Below, piece by piece: positions 53,889 to 62,891 of a stretch of 64,000 nucleotides of DNA. How positions within the stretch are numbered: position 1 is the first letter of the stretch; each line of letters starts with the position of its first letter. Source of the DNA: Flavobacteriales bacterium (GTDB lineage Bacteria > Bacteroidota > Bacteroidia > Flavobacteriales > Flavobacteriaceae); the NCBI GenBank assembly GCA_017303755.1, contig JAFLBS010000001.1, positions 1,168,330 to 1,232,329 on the forward strand. Reading direction: 5' to 3'. The notes beneath the pieces were generated by a model, which made no database searches, was not told where the DNA came from, and saw only the letters and a list, made by a program, of their open reading frames with translations. Position numbers and translations under genes: made by a program.

Positions 53889-55265
53889 TTACACTTCAAC
53901 TGTTAATTTATCAGGATTGTAACCAATGTACGGCATGACGGTTTCTTTGAAAATTACGCCGTATTCTTCGAGTTCTTTAAGAATGGGTTCGTAAACTTCT
54001 TTGCGAATGGGCAATTGTACTCCAGGCGTTTTGATGTTTCCGTTGAGGATTTGAAGCGTCGCCATTGCAACCGGTAAACCCACTGTTTTGGCCATAGCTG
54101 TATAGGTTTGATCGTCGCCAATGCAGACCATTTTCGAGTCGATTTGTTGTTCGTAACCGTTGAGTTCGTACCCAAATTTGTGGTACATCACAATCATGTC
54201 TTTGTCGTTGGGTTGCAATGTCCAAGAATCGTTGAGAATGCGTTCTAAAATCTGCGCTGGAGTCGCATTTTTGAGTCCGACTTTCTTATTTGCATTGAAT
54301 AAATCCAATTCCAATAATTTGTCCCACATGATATCGTCTTGCTCAATGTTGAGCGCCAAACGGGTTTTGATTTCAACTGAATCCGTTGGATGATAAGGTA
54401 AAAAAGAGTTGGTGTATTCGCGGAAACTCATATTTTCAGAGTTTTCCATTACGTAGGTATCGTCGGTCATTCCGAGTTGCACAAACATGTTCCATGCCTT
54501 TGAATATCCAACGCGGCGAATGGTTCCGCGGTACAATGTTAATACATCGTCTAAACCATACACACTGCGGTATTTTAGCGAATCGCGGTTGGCGTAACCT
54601 TCAAATTTTCCATAGCCTTCAACGAGTAAAAACTCAGTTCTGCGGAATAATTTGTGGTACGGAATATATTTGTATTTTCCTTCTTGTATGAATTTGGCAG
54701 CGCCACCTTGTCCGGCTAACACCACATTTCGCGGTGCCCAAGTGAATTTGTAGTTCCACAAATTGTTGTCGGATTCGGGTGCGACCAATCCACCACAAAA
54801 CGATTCGAACAGCAGCATTTTTCCGCCTTTTTCTCTGATTTCGTCGATGACTTTCATGGCACTCATGTGGTCGATTCCAGGATCGAGACCAATTTCGTTC
54901 ATGAAAATCAGGTTGTTTTCTTTGGCGGCAGCATCCAAATTTTGCATGGCGTCAGAAACGTAAGAAGCAGTCACCATATGTTTTTTGAAGGTGATGCAAT
55001 CTTTGGCCACTTCAATGTGCATGTGAGCTGGCAACATCGAAATAACAATGTCTGCTTTTTGGATTTCGGCATGACGTTGTGATTCGTTATTGATGTCGAG
55101 TTGAATCGCAGTTGCGTTGGGATGATTGTTGGTTTTTCGTTGGGCTAACTCTAACGATAAATCGCCTATAGTAAGGTGTAGATTTTGTTCGTTAGACTTG
55201 TTTAAAAGGTATTGAATTAAGGACGAAGCCGAACGACCAGCGCCAATGATCAGTATGTTTCTCAT
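53889..55265 (-). CDS. Saccharopine dehydrogenase-like NAD(P)-dependent oxidoreductase
   Basis: In this 458-residue protein, an N-terminal Rossmann fold (NILIIGAGRSASSLIQYL) is followed by the DIVISMLPAHMHIEVA and NEIGLDPGIDHMSAMKVIDE stretches characteristic of saccharopine reductase/dehydrogenase proteins. It likely acts in lysine metabolism in the cytoplasm. It may be under the Lrp-type regulator next door. Minus-strand CAAAATTA and CAA at 55285 and 55317 could be its promoter, with spacing of 24. Confidence 0.92.
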   Translation of the reverse strand: MRNILIIGAGRSASSLIQYLLNKSNEQNLHLTIGDLSLELAQRKTNNHPNATAIQLDINNESQRHAEIQKADIVISMLPAHMHIEVAKDCITFKKHMVTASYVSDAMQNLDAAAKENNLIFMNEIGLDPGIDHMSAMKVIDEIREKGGKMLLFESFCGGLVAPESDNNLWNYKFTWAPRNVVLAGQGGAAKFIQEGKYKYIPYHKLFRRTEFLLVEGYGKFEGYANRDSLKYRSVYGLDDVLTLYRGTIRRVGYSKAWNMFVQLGMTDDTYVMENSENMSFREYTNSFLPYHPTDSVEIKTRLALNIEQDDIMWDKLLELDLFNANKKVGLKNATPAQILERILNDSWTLQPNDKDMIVMYHKFGYELNGYEQQIDSKMVCIGDDQTYTAMAKTVGLPVAMATLQILNGNIKTPGVQLPIRKEVYEPILKELEEYGVIFKETVMPYIGYNPDKLTVEV

Positions 55266-55324
55266 TTTAGTTTGTAATAGAGGACAAAATTAGACAAAAA
55301 ATATCAGATTCTAATTCAATATTG

Positions 55325-55367
55325 TTTTTAACCACGAAGTCACGAAGTAGGCGCGAGGTTCACAAAG
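55325..55367 (+). repeat. 'aaccacgaagtcac' dispersed repeat, copy 2
   Basis: The bases tttttaaccacgaagtcacg then aagtaggcgcgaggttcacaaa closely match 53677-53718, in the same orientation, 1.65 kb apart. Confidence 0.65.
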
Positions 55368-55406
55368 GATTTGGAATTTGTTTTTTGCCTTTTGGAATTT
55401 ACCCAG

Positions 55407-55730
55407 TTATTCCAAACCTTCCAATTCTTCTAATTCTTGTTTGGCTTCTTGTTTGGTCTCGATTTTTTGCTGTTCGAATTGTTGGTCTACGGCAACTTCG
55501 TCTTTAAAAAACGCGGTTTTCACCACTACCACTGCAGTACATAAATAGGTAATGATGAACAATCGTTTGGGCCAAACGCGCAGATTTACATCCGATTTTA
55601 TAAAAGTAATCACCAAGCAAATGGTGGCTAATCCAATCGGAATAAAGGCCAAGGTATCGAATGGTAATGCGGTAAAGACGATGCTTAACGCAGTGAAAAT
55701 ATAGGATAGAATTAAGAATGTTTTTCTCAT
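55407..55730 (-). CDS. Small membrane protein with acidic tail
   Basis: This 107-residue protein has three membrane segments (about 5-22, 26-46, 58-76) and a Glu/Gln/Lys-rich C-terminal tail (about 77-107), probably a cytoplasmic coiled coil. The family is not recognised. It follows the DUF3108 gene by three bases and is probably cotranscribed. Confidence 0.7.
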   Translation of the reverse strand: MRKTFLILSYIFTALSIVFTALPFDTLAFIPIGLATICLVITFIKSDVNLRVWPKRLFIITYLCTAVVVVKTAFFKDEVAVDQQFEQQKIETKQEAKQELEELEGLE

Positions 55731-55733
55731 GAC

Positions 55734-56495
55734 TTAGATTCCGGTTGCAGAAGTTAACGTTAATTGTCCGGTTCCAACAGGAATGCTGAATTTCATTAAA
55801 GCGGGAACTTTTTTGGCATCGGCAGTCAACCAAATTAAGTTTTTGTCTTTTCCTTTTAAAGCATCTGTTTTGGCTCCTATGGATAATTTATAACACGATT
55901 TATCGCCTAAATTTCCTGCTTTTACGGTTTCAGTTCCTAAGTATTTTAAAGTAACTGGAATTTCTTTTTCGTCAAAAACAATTACAAACGATTTGGTTTG
56001 CCCGGCTTTCATTTTAGAAAAATCCAATGTTCGTACTTTATATAATAGTGAAATTGCATCTTGAGTAGAGCTTCCAATATTAAAGGTTCGAACGGTTTCA
56101 GGTTTGTTGCGTCTTTTGGCCGTACTGGTAACCGAATTTCCTTTAAAAGCGTATTTTTCTTTTTTAGTATAACCGCCTTCATCAATGCTTCTTTTGTAAA
56201 GACTAGGTTTTAATGTAGTTGGATTGACATACGATTCGTAAATGTCTCTCATTTTGAAAAATTTATCCCACTTGCTGAAAGTAGATAACTCACAATTCAA
56301 ATGCAAATACGAGTTTTTAGAAGTCGTTACCATTTCGGTCGACATGGTGACTTGTGCCAATTGCGTCATCAATCCGCTCATGTTATACGAGCCAGCATAA
56401 ACCAACTTTTCACCAGATGGAACTACCACTTCATCTTCGGGTGTAAAAGAGCATAAAATCAATAGACTAACTGCTGTAAATAGAATCTTTTTCAT
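55734..56495 (-). CDS. DUF3108 domain protein
   Basis: This 253-residue protein has a signal peptide (ends LLILCSF; the Cys at about residue 15 gives a possible lipobox). It has the DUF3108 pattern of repeated strands: EKLVYAGSYN, MSTEMVTTSKNSYLHLNCE, ISLLYKVRTLDFSKMKAGQ and LIWLTADAKKVPALMKFSIPVGTG. It is periplasmic and its function is unknown. Confidence 0.88.
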   Translation of the reverse strand: MKKILFTAVSLLILCSFTPEDEVVVPSGEKLVYAGSYNMSGLMTQLAQVTMSTEMVTTSKNSYLHLNCELSTFSKWDKFFKMRDIYESYVNPTTLKPSLYKRSIDEGGYTKKEKYAFKGNSVTSTAKRRNKPETVRTFNIGSSTQDAISLLYKVRTLDFSKMKAGQTKSFVIVFDEKEIPVTLKYLGTETVKAGNLGDKSCYKLSIGAKTDALKGKDKNLIWLTADAKKVPALMKFSIPVGTGQLTLTSATGI

Positions 56496-56619
56496 GGGTA
56501 AAAATTATGGTGCAAATATAAAATTTTAAAATTGTTATCGTCTAAAAGAAAACCTAAAAGTCCTTTTTAATTCTATGGATAACTGATAAATTTGTAAAAA
56601 ATTATAACAATTCAATCCA

Positions 56620-57006
56620 ATGGATAAAAAAATTATTTCTGCAGCAGGTTTTTTCGGAATGTCGGCCATTATTTTGGGTGCTTTTGGTGCTCATGCTTTG
56701 AAAAAACTCTTGACTATTGATCAGTTGACGAGTTTCGAAACGGGCGTGAAATACCAAATGTATCACGCTTTGTTTTTGCTTTTTTTAGGATTGAGTAATC
56801 AAATTTCACACAAAACTAAGAAGACCATTTTTATTTTAGTTGTAAACGGGATAGTTTGTTTTTCGGGTTCCATTTATTTGCTTTCGACTACAGCGATAAC
56901 CAACGTAAATTTTAAATCTATTGGTTTTATAACGCCAATTGGTGGCTTGCTTTTAATTGTGGCGTGGAGTGTTTTAATGATTCATTTTTTCAAGAAAAAG
57001 GCATAA
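56620..57006 (+). CDS. DUF423 membrane protein
   Basis: This 128-residue protein has four membrane segments and the family signature (SAIILGAFGAHALKKLL, followed by KYQMYHALFLLFLG). DUF423 proteins are small conserved inner-membrane proteins of unknown function. A TAAATTTG -7 box lies at 56587-56594. Confidence 0.9.
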   Translation: MDKKIISAAGFFGMSAIILGAFGAHALKKLLTIDQLTSFETGVKYQMYHALFLLFLGLSNQISHKTKKTIFILVVNGIVCFSGSIYLLSTTAITNVNFKSIGFITPIGGLLLIVAWSVLMIHFFKKKA

Positions 57007-57043
57007 TTTTTTATTAAAACTCAGCGTTATAATAATTAATTTT

Positions 57044-57051
57044 TACCTTTG
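57044..57051 (+). promoter_or_regulatory. Candidate -7 box of pckA
   Basis: TACCTTTG, followed by CACT, is the most typical flavobacterial -7 element in the window. No TTG is found at 17-23 bases upstream. The start codon is 35 bases downstream. Confidence 0.5.
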
Positions 57052-57085
57052 CACTCTATTTATAATAGCAACAAACTAAAATTTT

Positions 57086-58711
57086 ATGGATAATTATGCC
57101 CAATTAACGAAATCGATTTCGTTAGAACAGTACGGAATAACTAACACTCAAGAAATTATATACAATCCATCCTTTGAATTTTTATATGATGAAGAGTTGA
57201 ATCCAAACTTACAAGGCTACGAAAAAGGTCAACTGACCGAACTTGGAGCTGTAAATGTAATGACAGGCGAATTCACTGGCCGATCTCCAAAAGACAAATA
57301 CATTGTAAAAGACAGCATCACTGAAAGCACTATTTGGTGGAACTCAGACAAAGCTGCCAACGATAACAAACCGATTTCTCAAGATACTTGGAATGCGTTA
57401 AAACAAACTACAGTTAATCAACTTTCGGGTAAACGATTATTTGTGGTCGATGCTTTTTGTGGCGCAAATGAAAACACGCGTTTAAAAGTGCGATTCATCA
57501 TGGAAGTAGCATGGCAAGCGCATTTTGTGAAAAACATGTTCATTCGGCCAACGGAAGAAGAATTGGAAAACTTTGGTGAACCTGATTTTATCGTAATGAA
57601 TGGTTCTAAAACATCGTTTAAGGAGTATGCTGCTCACGGTTTGAATTCGGAAGTATATGTGGCGTTCAATTTAACTGAAAAAGTGCAGATTATTGGTGGA
57701 ACTTGGTACGGTGGTGAAATGAAAAAAGGATTGTTCTCGATGATGAACTACTATTTACCATTACAAGGAATTGCATCGATGCACTGTTCTGCCAACAAAG
57801 GGAAAGATGGCGATGTAGCTGTTTTCTTTGGATTATCAGGAACTGGAAAAACAACTCTTTCTACAGATCCAAAACGCGAATTAATAGGTGATGACGAACA
57901 CGGTTGGGACAACGATGGTGTGTTTAATTTTGAAGGTGGATGTTATGCTAAAACCATCGATTTAAGTGCTGAAAACGAACCTGATATTTACGGTGCTATC
58001 AAAAGAGATGCATTGTTAGAAAATGTAACGGTTGATGCTAACGGGAAAATTGATTTTAAAGATGGTTCAGTTACACAAAATACTCGTGTTTCGTATCCAA
58101 TCAATCATATTCACAATATTGTAAAACCAGTTTCAAAAGCAGGTCATGCGACAAAAGTAATCTTCTTAACAGCGGATGCTTTTGGAGTAATGCCTCCCGT
58201 TTCTAAGTTAACTCCAGAGCAAACTAAATATTATTTCCTTTCCGGGTTTACTGCAAAATTAGCAGGAACTGAGCGTGGAGTTACACAGCCAGAACCAACG
58301 TTCTCAGCGTGTTTTGGAAAAGCATTTTTATCATTGCATCCAACCAAATACGGTGAAGAATTAGTAAAGAAAATGGAGCAACACAATGCTACTGCTTATA
58401 TGGTAAATACGGGTTGGAATGGAACAGGAAAACGTATTTCGATTAAAGATACTCGTGCTATTATTGATGCTATTTTAGATGGTTCTATTGAAAATGCAGG
58501 TACGAAAGTAATTCCAGTTTTCAATTTTGAAGTGCCAACCTCATTACACGACGTAAATCCTGCGATTTTAGATCCAAGAGATACGTATGCAGATGCATCT
58601 GAATGGCAAACTAAAGCAACTGATTTAGCGGCGAGATTCATTAAGAATTTTACTCAGTATACCGATAATACTGAAGGACAAAACCTAGTAAAAGCGGGTC
58701 CGCAATTATAA
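57086..58711 (+). CDS. pckA: Phosphoenolpyruvate carboxykinase (ATP)
   Basis: This 541-residue ATP-dependent PEPCK converts oxaloacetate to phosphoenolpyruvate in gluconeogenesis. Motifs seen are the Walker-type kinase loop ([14 protein letters not shown]), the metal/substrate stretch ([21 protein letters not shown]) and ARG/substrate binding near [16 protein letters not shown]. The length is usual for the ATP-type enzyme. It is followed by a strong bidirectional terminator. Confidence 0.98.
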   Translation: MDNYAQLTKSISLEQYGITNTQEIIYNPSFEFLYDEELNPNLQGYEKGQLTELGAVNVMTGEFTGRSPKDKYIVKDSITESTIWWNSDKAANDNKPISQDTWNALKQTTVNQLSGKRLFVVDAFCGANENTRLKVRFIMEVAWQAHFVKNMFIRPTEEELENFGEPDFIVMNGSKTSFKEYAAHGLNSEVYVAFNLTEKVQIIGGTWYGGEMKKGLFSMMNYYLPLQGIASMHCSANKGKDGDVAVFFGLSGTGKTTLSTDPKRELIGDDEHGWDNDGVFNFEGGCYAKTIDLSAENEPDIYGAIKRDALLENVTVDANGKIDFKDGSVTQNTRVSYPINHIHNIVKPVSKAGHATKVIFLTADAFGVMPPVSKLTPEQTKYYFLSGFTAKLAGTERGVTQPEPTFSACFGKAFLSLHPTKYGEELVKKMEQHNATAYMVNTGWNGTGKRISIKDTRAIIDAILDGSIENAGTKVIPVFNFEVPTSLHDVNPAILDPRDTYADASEWQTKATDLAARFIKNFTQYTDNTEGQNLVKAGPQL

Positions 58712-58732
58712 TTTTCAATCTAAATTAAATAC

Positions 58733-58765
58733 AAAAAAGTCTCACTGTAATGGTGAGACTTTTTT
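58733..58765. terminator. Terminator between pckA and hemD
   Basis: A thirteen-base perfect stem (58733-58745 with 58753-58765, loop tgtaatg) has A and T tails. It serves both convergent transcripts. Confidence 0.93.
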
Positions 58766-58782
58766 TGTTATATGATTGGGAA

Positions 58783-59541
58783 TTATTTTCCTTTGTTGGC
58801 TTCGGCTATGTACTTTTCTAAAGCCATAGTCATCGATGGGGTTTCTGGCGTTGGTGCCATAATATCAATGCGTAAACCGTGTTCTAAAGCTTCTTTTTGA
58901 GTAGTGCTTCCGAATACAGCAATACGCGTGTCGTTTTGTTTAAAATCAGGAAAGTTTTTGAACAATGATTTAATTCCAGTTGGGCTAAAAAACGCTAATA
59001 CATCGTAATATACGTCCGCTAAATCAGACAAATCACTCATAACCGTTTTGTAAAATGTACTTGGCGTCCAGTTTACTTTTAAGTTATTTAATGTTTGCGG
59101 AATATCTGCATTCAATTGATCCGAAGAAGGAAGTAAGTATTTCTCTTCTTTGTATTTTTTGAATAAGGCCGACATGTCAACAAAATCCTTTTGGCCAACA
59201 TAAATTTTACGTTTTCTATAGACTACATATTTTTGTAAATAGTAAGCAATCGCTTCCGACTGACAAAAATACTTTAAGTCTTCAGGAACTTTATACCTCA
59301 TTTCCTCGGCAACTCTGAAAAAGTGATCTACAGAGTTCTTGCTGGTCAATATTATAGCTGTAAAATTATTTAAATCAATTTTTTGAGCCCTAACATCTTT
59401 TGCGTTTACGCCTTCAACGTGAATAAAAGAGCGAAAATCTATTTTTACCTTATACTTCTGTTGAATATCGTGGTAAGGTGAGTTCTCAACTTTAGGTTCA
59501 GGTTGCGATACTAAAATCGTTTTAACTTTCAAATTTGACAT
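58783..59541 (-). CDS. hemD: Uroporphyrinogen-III synthase
   Basis: This 252-residue protein has two alternating alpha/beta domains. Supporting stretches are TAIILTSKNSVDHFF, DVLAFFSPTGIKSLFKNFPD and IAVFGSTTQKEALEHGLRIDIMAPTPETPSMTMALEKYI, which fit HemD. It closes hydroxymethylbilane into uroporphyrinogen III for haem. HemD sequences are weakly conserved, so the call rests on the ASxN-like and GxTT-like patches. It starts two bases after DUF4271. Confidence 0.9.
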   Translation of the reverse strand: MSNLKVKTILVSQPEPKVENSPYHDIQQKYKVKIDFRSFIHVEGVNAKDVRAQKIDLNNFTAIILTSKNSVDHFFRVAEEMRYKVPEDLKYFCQSEAIAYYLQKYVVYRKRKIYVGQKDFVDMSALFKKYKEEKYLLPSSDQLNADIPQTLNNLKVNWTPSTFYKTVMSDLSDLADVYYDVLAFFSPTGIKSLFKNFPDFKQNDTRIAVFGSTTQKEALEHGLRIDIMAPTPETPSMTMALEKYIAEANKGK

Positions 59542-59543
59542 TC

Positions 59544-60215
59544 TTATGCTCTAAATTTTGTAATCAAATAATATAGGAAATAGTACGGTGCTATTTCGAG
59601 TGCGCAAAGATATAAAATAAAATAAAACAACTGACTTATAATTAAATTTTGATAAATTTTCAAAGAAAAAAGATAAGTCAATAAATTTATTACCAATAAT
59701 ATACCAATTATGCTATAAATTAAAGAATTTGATAGAATATTGTTATAAAACAATATTAAAGTCACGGGCAGTAATAGCAATCCGATGTAGGTTCGGAAGC
59801 TAACTTTCTGCAAATTAAACTCTTCAATTAGTTCCTCGATGCCAAAAGTAGTGGCAATAATCTTTTCGATTAAAAATTTAGACAGTATGAAAACCGTCAG
59901 AAAAGTAAAAATCTGTACAAATAAAACCCAATCGGTTTTGGCTCCATAACCCAAATGATGAAAGACTAACTGAATAAAAAAAGAAAGCGAAATCAGGTTG
60001 GTAACAAACAACAATACATTAAATCCACCCATCAGATGCGAACTTTCTTTGTAAATCTTTAAATACTTATCAGAAAATAATAATCGAATGAAATCGTGAA
60101 ATCGGTTTTCAAAAAGATTGCGTGTTATCACAATTAATCCAAAAGACACCATAAAAAGTGCCGTTGCCCAGTCTTTATTTTCAATTATTCGAGGATGTAA
60201 TTCGAGTGCAATCAT
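59544..60215 (-). CDS. DUF4271 membrane protein
   Basis: This 223-residue protein has about six membrane segments with short loops and a final RRA-type basic end (LITKFRA). In Bacteroidota a DUF4271 gene is frequently next to hemD, as here, with a two-base gap. The function is unknown. Confidence 0.8.
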   Translation of the reverse strand: MIALELHPRIIENKDWATALFMVSFGLIVITRNLFENRFHDFIRLLFSDKYLKIYKESSHLMGGFNVLLFVTNLISLSFFIQLVFHHLGYGAKTDWVLFVQIFTFLTVFILSKFLIEKIIATTFGIEELIEEFNLQKVSFRTYIGLLLLPVTLILFYNNILSNSLIYSIIGILLVINLLTYLFSLKIYQNLIISQLFYFILYLCALEIAPYYFLYYLITKFRA

Positions 60216-60289
60216 CGGCGCAAAATTACTAAAAAATACTTCTCACTTAGTATTATAATATTATTAAGATTATCGAGTTATAAAATGAG

Positions 60290-60297
60290 TATTTTTG
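60290..60297 (+). promoter_or_regulatory. Candidate -7 box of the glycosyltransferase gene
   Basis: TATTTTTG, 24 bases upstream of the ATG, matches TAnnTTTG. There is no TTG at 17-23 bases, but the composition is typical. Minus-strand CAAAATTA at 60221-60228 is a similar candidate for DUF4271. Confidence 0.4.
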
Positions 60298-60321
60298 TAG
60301 CAATTATTTTAAGAGTTAATC

Positions 60322-61047
60322 ATGAATTGTGGTATTGTAATTATCCCTACTTATAACGAAATAGAGAATATAGAAAGTATAATAAGAGCCGTATTTTCTT
60401 TGCATAAATCTTTCCACTTATTAATTATAGACGACAATTCTCCTGATAAAACCGCCGAAAAAGTAAAACAACTTCAAGACGAATTCCCCGATAAATTATT
60501 TTTAGAACAAAGAGCTAAAAAATCGGGACTCGGAACTGCGTATGTTCACGGATTTAAATGGGCTTTGCAACGCAATTATGAGTACATTTACGAAATGGAT
60601 GCCGATTTCTCTCACAATCCTAACGATTTAGAGCGATTGTACGAAGCCTGTCATTTTGAAACCGCCGATTTAGCTATTGGTTCGCGATACGTAACTGGAG
60701 TAAATGTTGTAAATTGGCCGTTGAGTCGTGTGTTATTATCGTATTTTGCTTCGGTATATGTGCGAATGGTAACCGGAATGAAAATCATGGATGCCACTGC
60801 TGGATTCATCTGTTATAGAAGACAAGTGTTAGAAAGCATCAATTTAGATAAAATTAAATTCATTGGTTATGCATTTCAAATCGAAATGAAATACCGCACT
60901 TTTGCCAAAGGATTTGTCATTAAAGAAATTCCAGTTATTTTTACTGATCGAACCAAAGGTCAGTCGAAAATGAGTGGTGCTATCATTAAAGAAGCGGTTT
61001 TTGGAGTACTATCTCTGCGAATCAAAAAGTTTTTTAATCGATTATAA
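60322..61047 (+). CDS. Polyprenol-phosphate mannosyltransferase-like glycosyltransferase
   Basis: This 241-residue GT-A fold enzyme of family 2 (DPM1-like) has IIPTYNEIENIESIIRAVF at the start, IIDDNSPDKTAEKVKQLQ and the metal-binding EMDADFSHNPNDL. It has no membrane segments of its own. It likely transfers a sugar to polyprenyl phosphate at the cytoplasmic membrane face. It ends one base before the dihydroorotase ATG, so the two are cotranscribed. Confidence 0.92.
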   Translation: MNCGIVIIPTYNEIENIESIIRAVFSLHKSFHLLIIDDNSPDKTAEKVKQLQDEFPDKLFLEQRAKKSGLGTAYVHGFKWALQRNYEYIYEMDADFSHNPNDLERLYEACHFETADLAIGSRYVTGVNVVNWPLSRVLLSYFASVYVRMVTGMKIMDATAGFICYRRQVLESINLDKIKFIGYAFQIEMKYRTFAKGFVIKEIPVIFTDRTKGQSKMSGAIIKEAVFGVLSLRIKKFFNRL

Positions 61048-61048
61048 T

Positions 61049-62386
61049 ATGAACACCGTATTAATAAAAAATGCTAAGATTGTAAATGAAGGTCAGATTT
61101 TTGAAGGCGATGTTCTCATTGAAGGCGAATTCATAACCGCTGTTTCAGAAAGCATCAGTCCAAAATCACCCGATTTCAAAATTATCGATGCCGAAGGGAA
61201 TTACTTAATTCCAGGCGCTATCGATGATCAAGTGCATTTTCGTGAACCAGGTTTGACTCACAAAGGTGATATTGAAAGCGAATCGCGTGCTGCCATTGCC
61301 GGTGGAATTACTTCATTCATCGAACAGCCCAACACAGTTCCTAATGCGGTTACTCAAGAATTATTAGAAGAAAAATACCAAATTGCTTCCCAATCATCGT
61401 ATGCGAATTATTCGTTTATGATGGGCGGAACTAATGATAATTTAGAGGAAGTTCTCAAAACCAATCCGAAAAATGTAGCCGGAATCAAACTCTTCTTGGG
61501 TTCGTCAACCGGAAATATGTTGGTGGATAATGAAGAAGTGTTGGAAAAAATATTTTCTTCTACTAAAATGCTCATTGCTGTGCATTGCGAAGACGAAGCA
61601 ACCATCAAAGCCAATACCGAAAAGTATAAAGCCGAATTTGGCGACGATGTTCCCGTAACAGTGCATCATTTAATTCGAAGCGAAGAAGCATGCTATTTGT
61701 CGTCTTCCAAAGCAATTGCATTAGCCAAAAAAACAGGAGCGCGTTTGCATGTTTTTCACTTGTCTACAGCCAAAGAAATGGAACTGTTCACCAACACTAT
61801 TCCGTTAGAAGAAAAACAAATTACGGCTGAGGTTTGCATTCATCATTTATGGTTCAGTGATGAAGATTATAAAACCAAAGGTAATTTCATCAAATGGAAT
61901 CCTTCAGTAAAAACAGCTTACGACCGCGATAAATTATTTGCCGCGATGCTGGATGGCACCATTGATGTTGTAGCAACCGATCATGCGCCTCATACCATCG
62001 AAGAAAAAAGTTTACCATATTTGCAAGCACCAAGTGGCGGACCATTAGTACAACACAGTTTGCAGGCTATGATTCAATTTCATAAGCAAGGAAAAATTAG
62101 CCTGGAGAAAATCGCTGAGAAGATGTGTCATAACGTAGCCGATTTATTTAAAATCAAAAATCGCGGTTATATACGTGAAGGTTATTATGCCGATTTGGCT
62201 TTGGTGAATCTTAACAAATCCCAAACCGTTGATAAATCAAACATTTTATATAAATGTGGTTGGAGTCCATTAGAAGGTACTACTTTTAATTCGGTGGTTG
62301 AGAAAACTTTTGTAAATGGAAACCTGGTTTACGATAACGGAAAATTTGATGAAAGTCAGAAGGGTGACAGATTACTATTTGGCTAA
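61049..62386 (+). CDS. pyrC: Dihydroorotase
   Basis: I place the start at MNTVLIKNAKIVNEG (61049), because an earlier Met in the frame lies within the glycosyltransferase gene and the normal N-terminus is here. The product is 445 residues, an amidohydrolase that closes carbamoyl aspartate to dihydroorotate in pyrimidine synthesis. Metal ligands are seen in VHFREPGLTHKG, GIKLFLGSSTGNM (carboxylated Lys), AVHCEDE, HVFHLSTAKE and ATDHAPHT. The first of the two His in H-x-H is Gln (DDQVHFRE). Confidence 0.93.
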   Translation: MNTVLIKNAKIVNEGQIFEGDVLIEGEFITAVSESISPKSPDFKIIDAEGNYLIPGAIDDQVHFREPGLTHKGDIESESRAAIAGGITSFIEQPNTVPNAVTQELLEEKYQIASQSSYANYSFMMGGTNDNLEEVLKTNPKNVAGIKLFLGSSTGNMLVDNEEVLEKIFSSTKMLIAVHCEDEATIKANTEKYKAEFGDDVPVTVHHLIRSEEACYLSSSKAIALAKKTGARLHVFHLSTAKEMELFTNTIPLEEKQITAEVCIHHLWFSDEDYKTKGNFIKWNPSVKTAYDRDKLFAAMLDGTIDVVATDHAPHTIEEKSLPYLQAPSGGPLVQHSLQAMIQFHKQGKISLEKIAEKMCHNVADLFKIKNRGYIREGYYADLALVNLNKSQTVDKSNILYKCGWSPLEGTTFNSVVEKTFVNGNLVYDNGKFDESQKGDRLLFG

Positions 62387-62452
62387 TTAGCGGTTGTATT
62401 TAACCCTAACTTAATCATAAAGCTCTAAGTAAAAGATATAACCCACATCTTC

Positions 62453-62475
62453 ATCTAAACGTTTAGATAAACGTT
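62453..62475. promoter_or_regulatory. Overlapping palindromes, possible operator
   Basis: ATCTAAACGTTTAGAT (62453-62468) is a perfect 16-base palindrome. AACGTTTA-GA-TAAACGTT (62458-62475) is a second perfect one overlapping it. A weak stem ttttgc/gcaaaa (62490-62509) follows. The block sits between pyrC and the promoter at 62564, so it could be a regulator site or part of the pyrC terminator. Confidence 0.5.
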
Positions 62476-62563
62476 CCGCTCATTTATTTTTTTGCTTTAC
62501 TCAGCAAAATTTTAGATTTCAATAATCAATAAGTTATTGTTAACGATTCCTCTCAATAAATAC

Positions 62564-62592
62564 TTGACATACAGTATAATTTGTTATTTTTG
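62564..62592 (+). promoter_or_regulatory. Strong candidate promoter
   Basis: TTG (62564-62566), 18 bases, TATTTTTG (62585-62592) is the full Bacteroidota consensus. Transcription would start near 62,599, about 20 bases before the ATG at 62618. It therefore argues against the longer reading frame starting at 62537. Confidence 0.75.
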
Positions 62593-62617
62593 TATATACA
62601 TAAGAAAGAAATTTAAA

Positions 62618-62890
62618 ATGGCAAAATATGCTTTTATAACTTTTAGTCTATTTTCTTCAACTATTTGCTTTAGTCAGAATATAGATAATAACGTTAAAGA
62701 AATTTCAAAGAAGCCTCTTAAATCCGAAACAGAAGAAAAAGTGAAGCCTTCATTGAAAGAAGAGTATACAGGAACTAAACCTAATCCAATTAATCCGGAT
62801 TCTTTGCAAGTGATTATGTACAATCCATCCAACGAAACAACAGATAAAAAATCATCTTCTTCAGATAAAAATTCTTCCAAACCTCATTAA
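62618..62890 (+). CDS. Small secreted Lys/Ser-rich protein
   Basis: The 90-residue protein starts at MAKYAFITFSLFSSTICFS, a signal peptide. The remaining 70 residues are rich in Lys, Ser, Glu, Asn and Pro with no hydrophobic core, so probably disordered. It is not recognised. An upstream in-frame Met at 62537 is before the promoter and unlikely. The partial gene downstream begins two bases after its stop codon, so the two share a transcript. Confidence 0.7.
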   Translation: MAKYAFITFSLFSSTICFSQNIDNNVKEISKKPLKSETEEKVKPSLKEEYTGTKPNPINPDSLQVIMYNPSNETTDKKSSSSDKNSSKPH

Positions 62891-62891
62891 A

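Noticed and set aside
53741-53938. 65-residue plus-strand frame
   Set aside because: It lies inside the composite repeat element and encodes only repeat-derived residues.
60974-61048. Longer dihydroorotase start inside the glycosyltransferase gene
   Set aside because: The 25 extra residues are frame-shifted glycosyltransferase DNA; the normal N-terminus begins at 61049.
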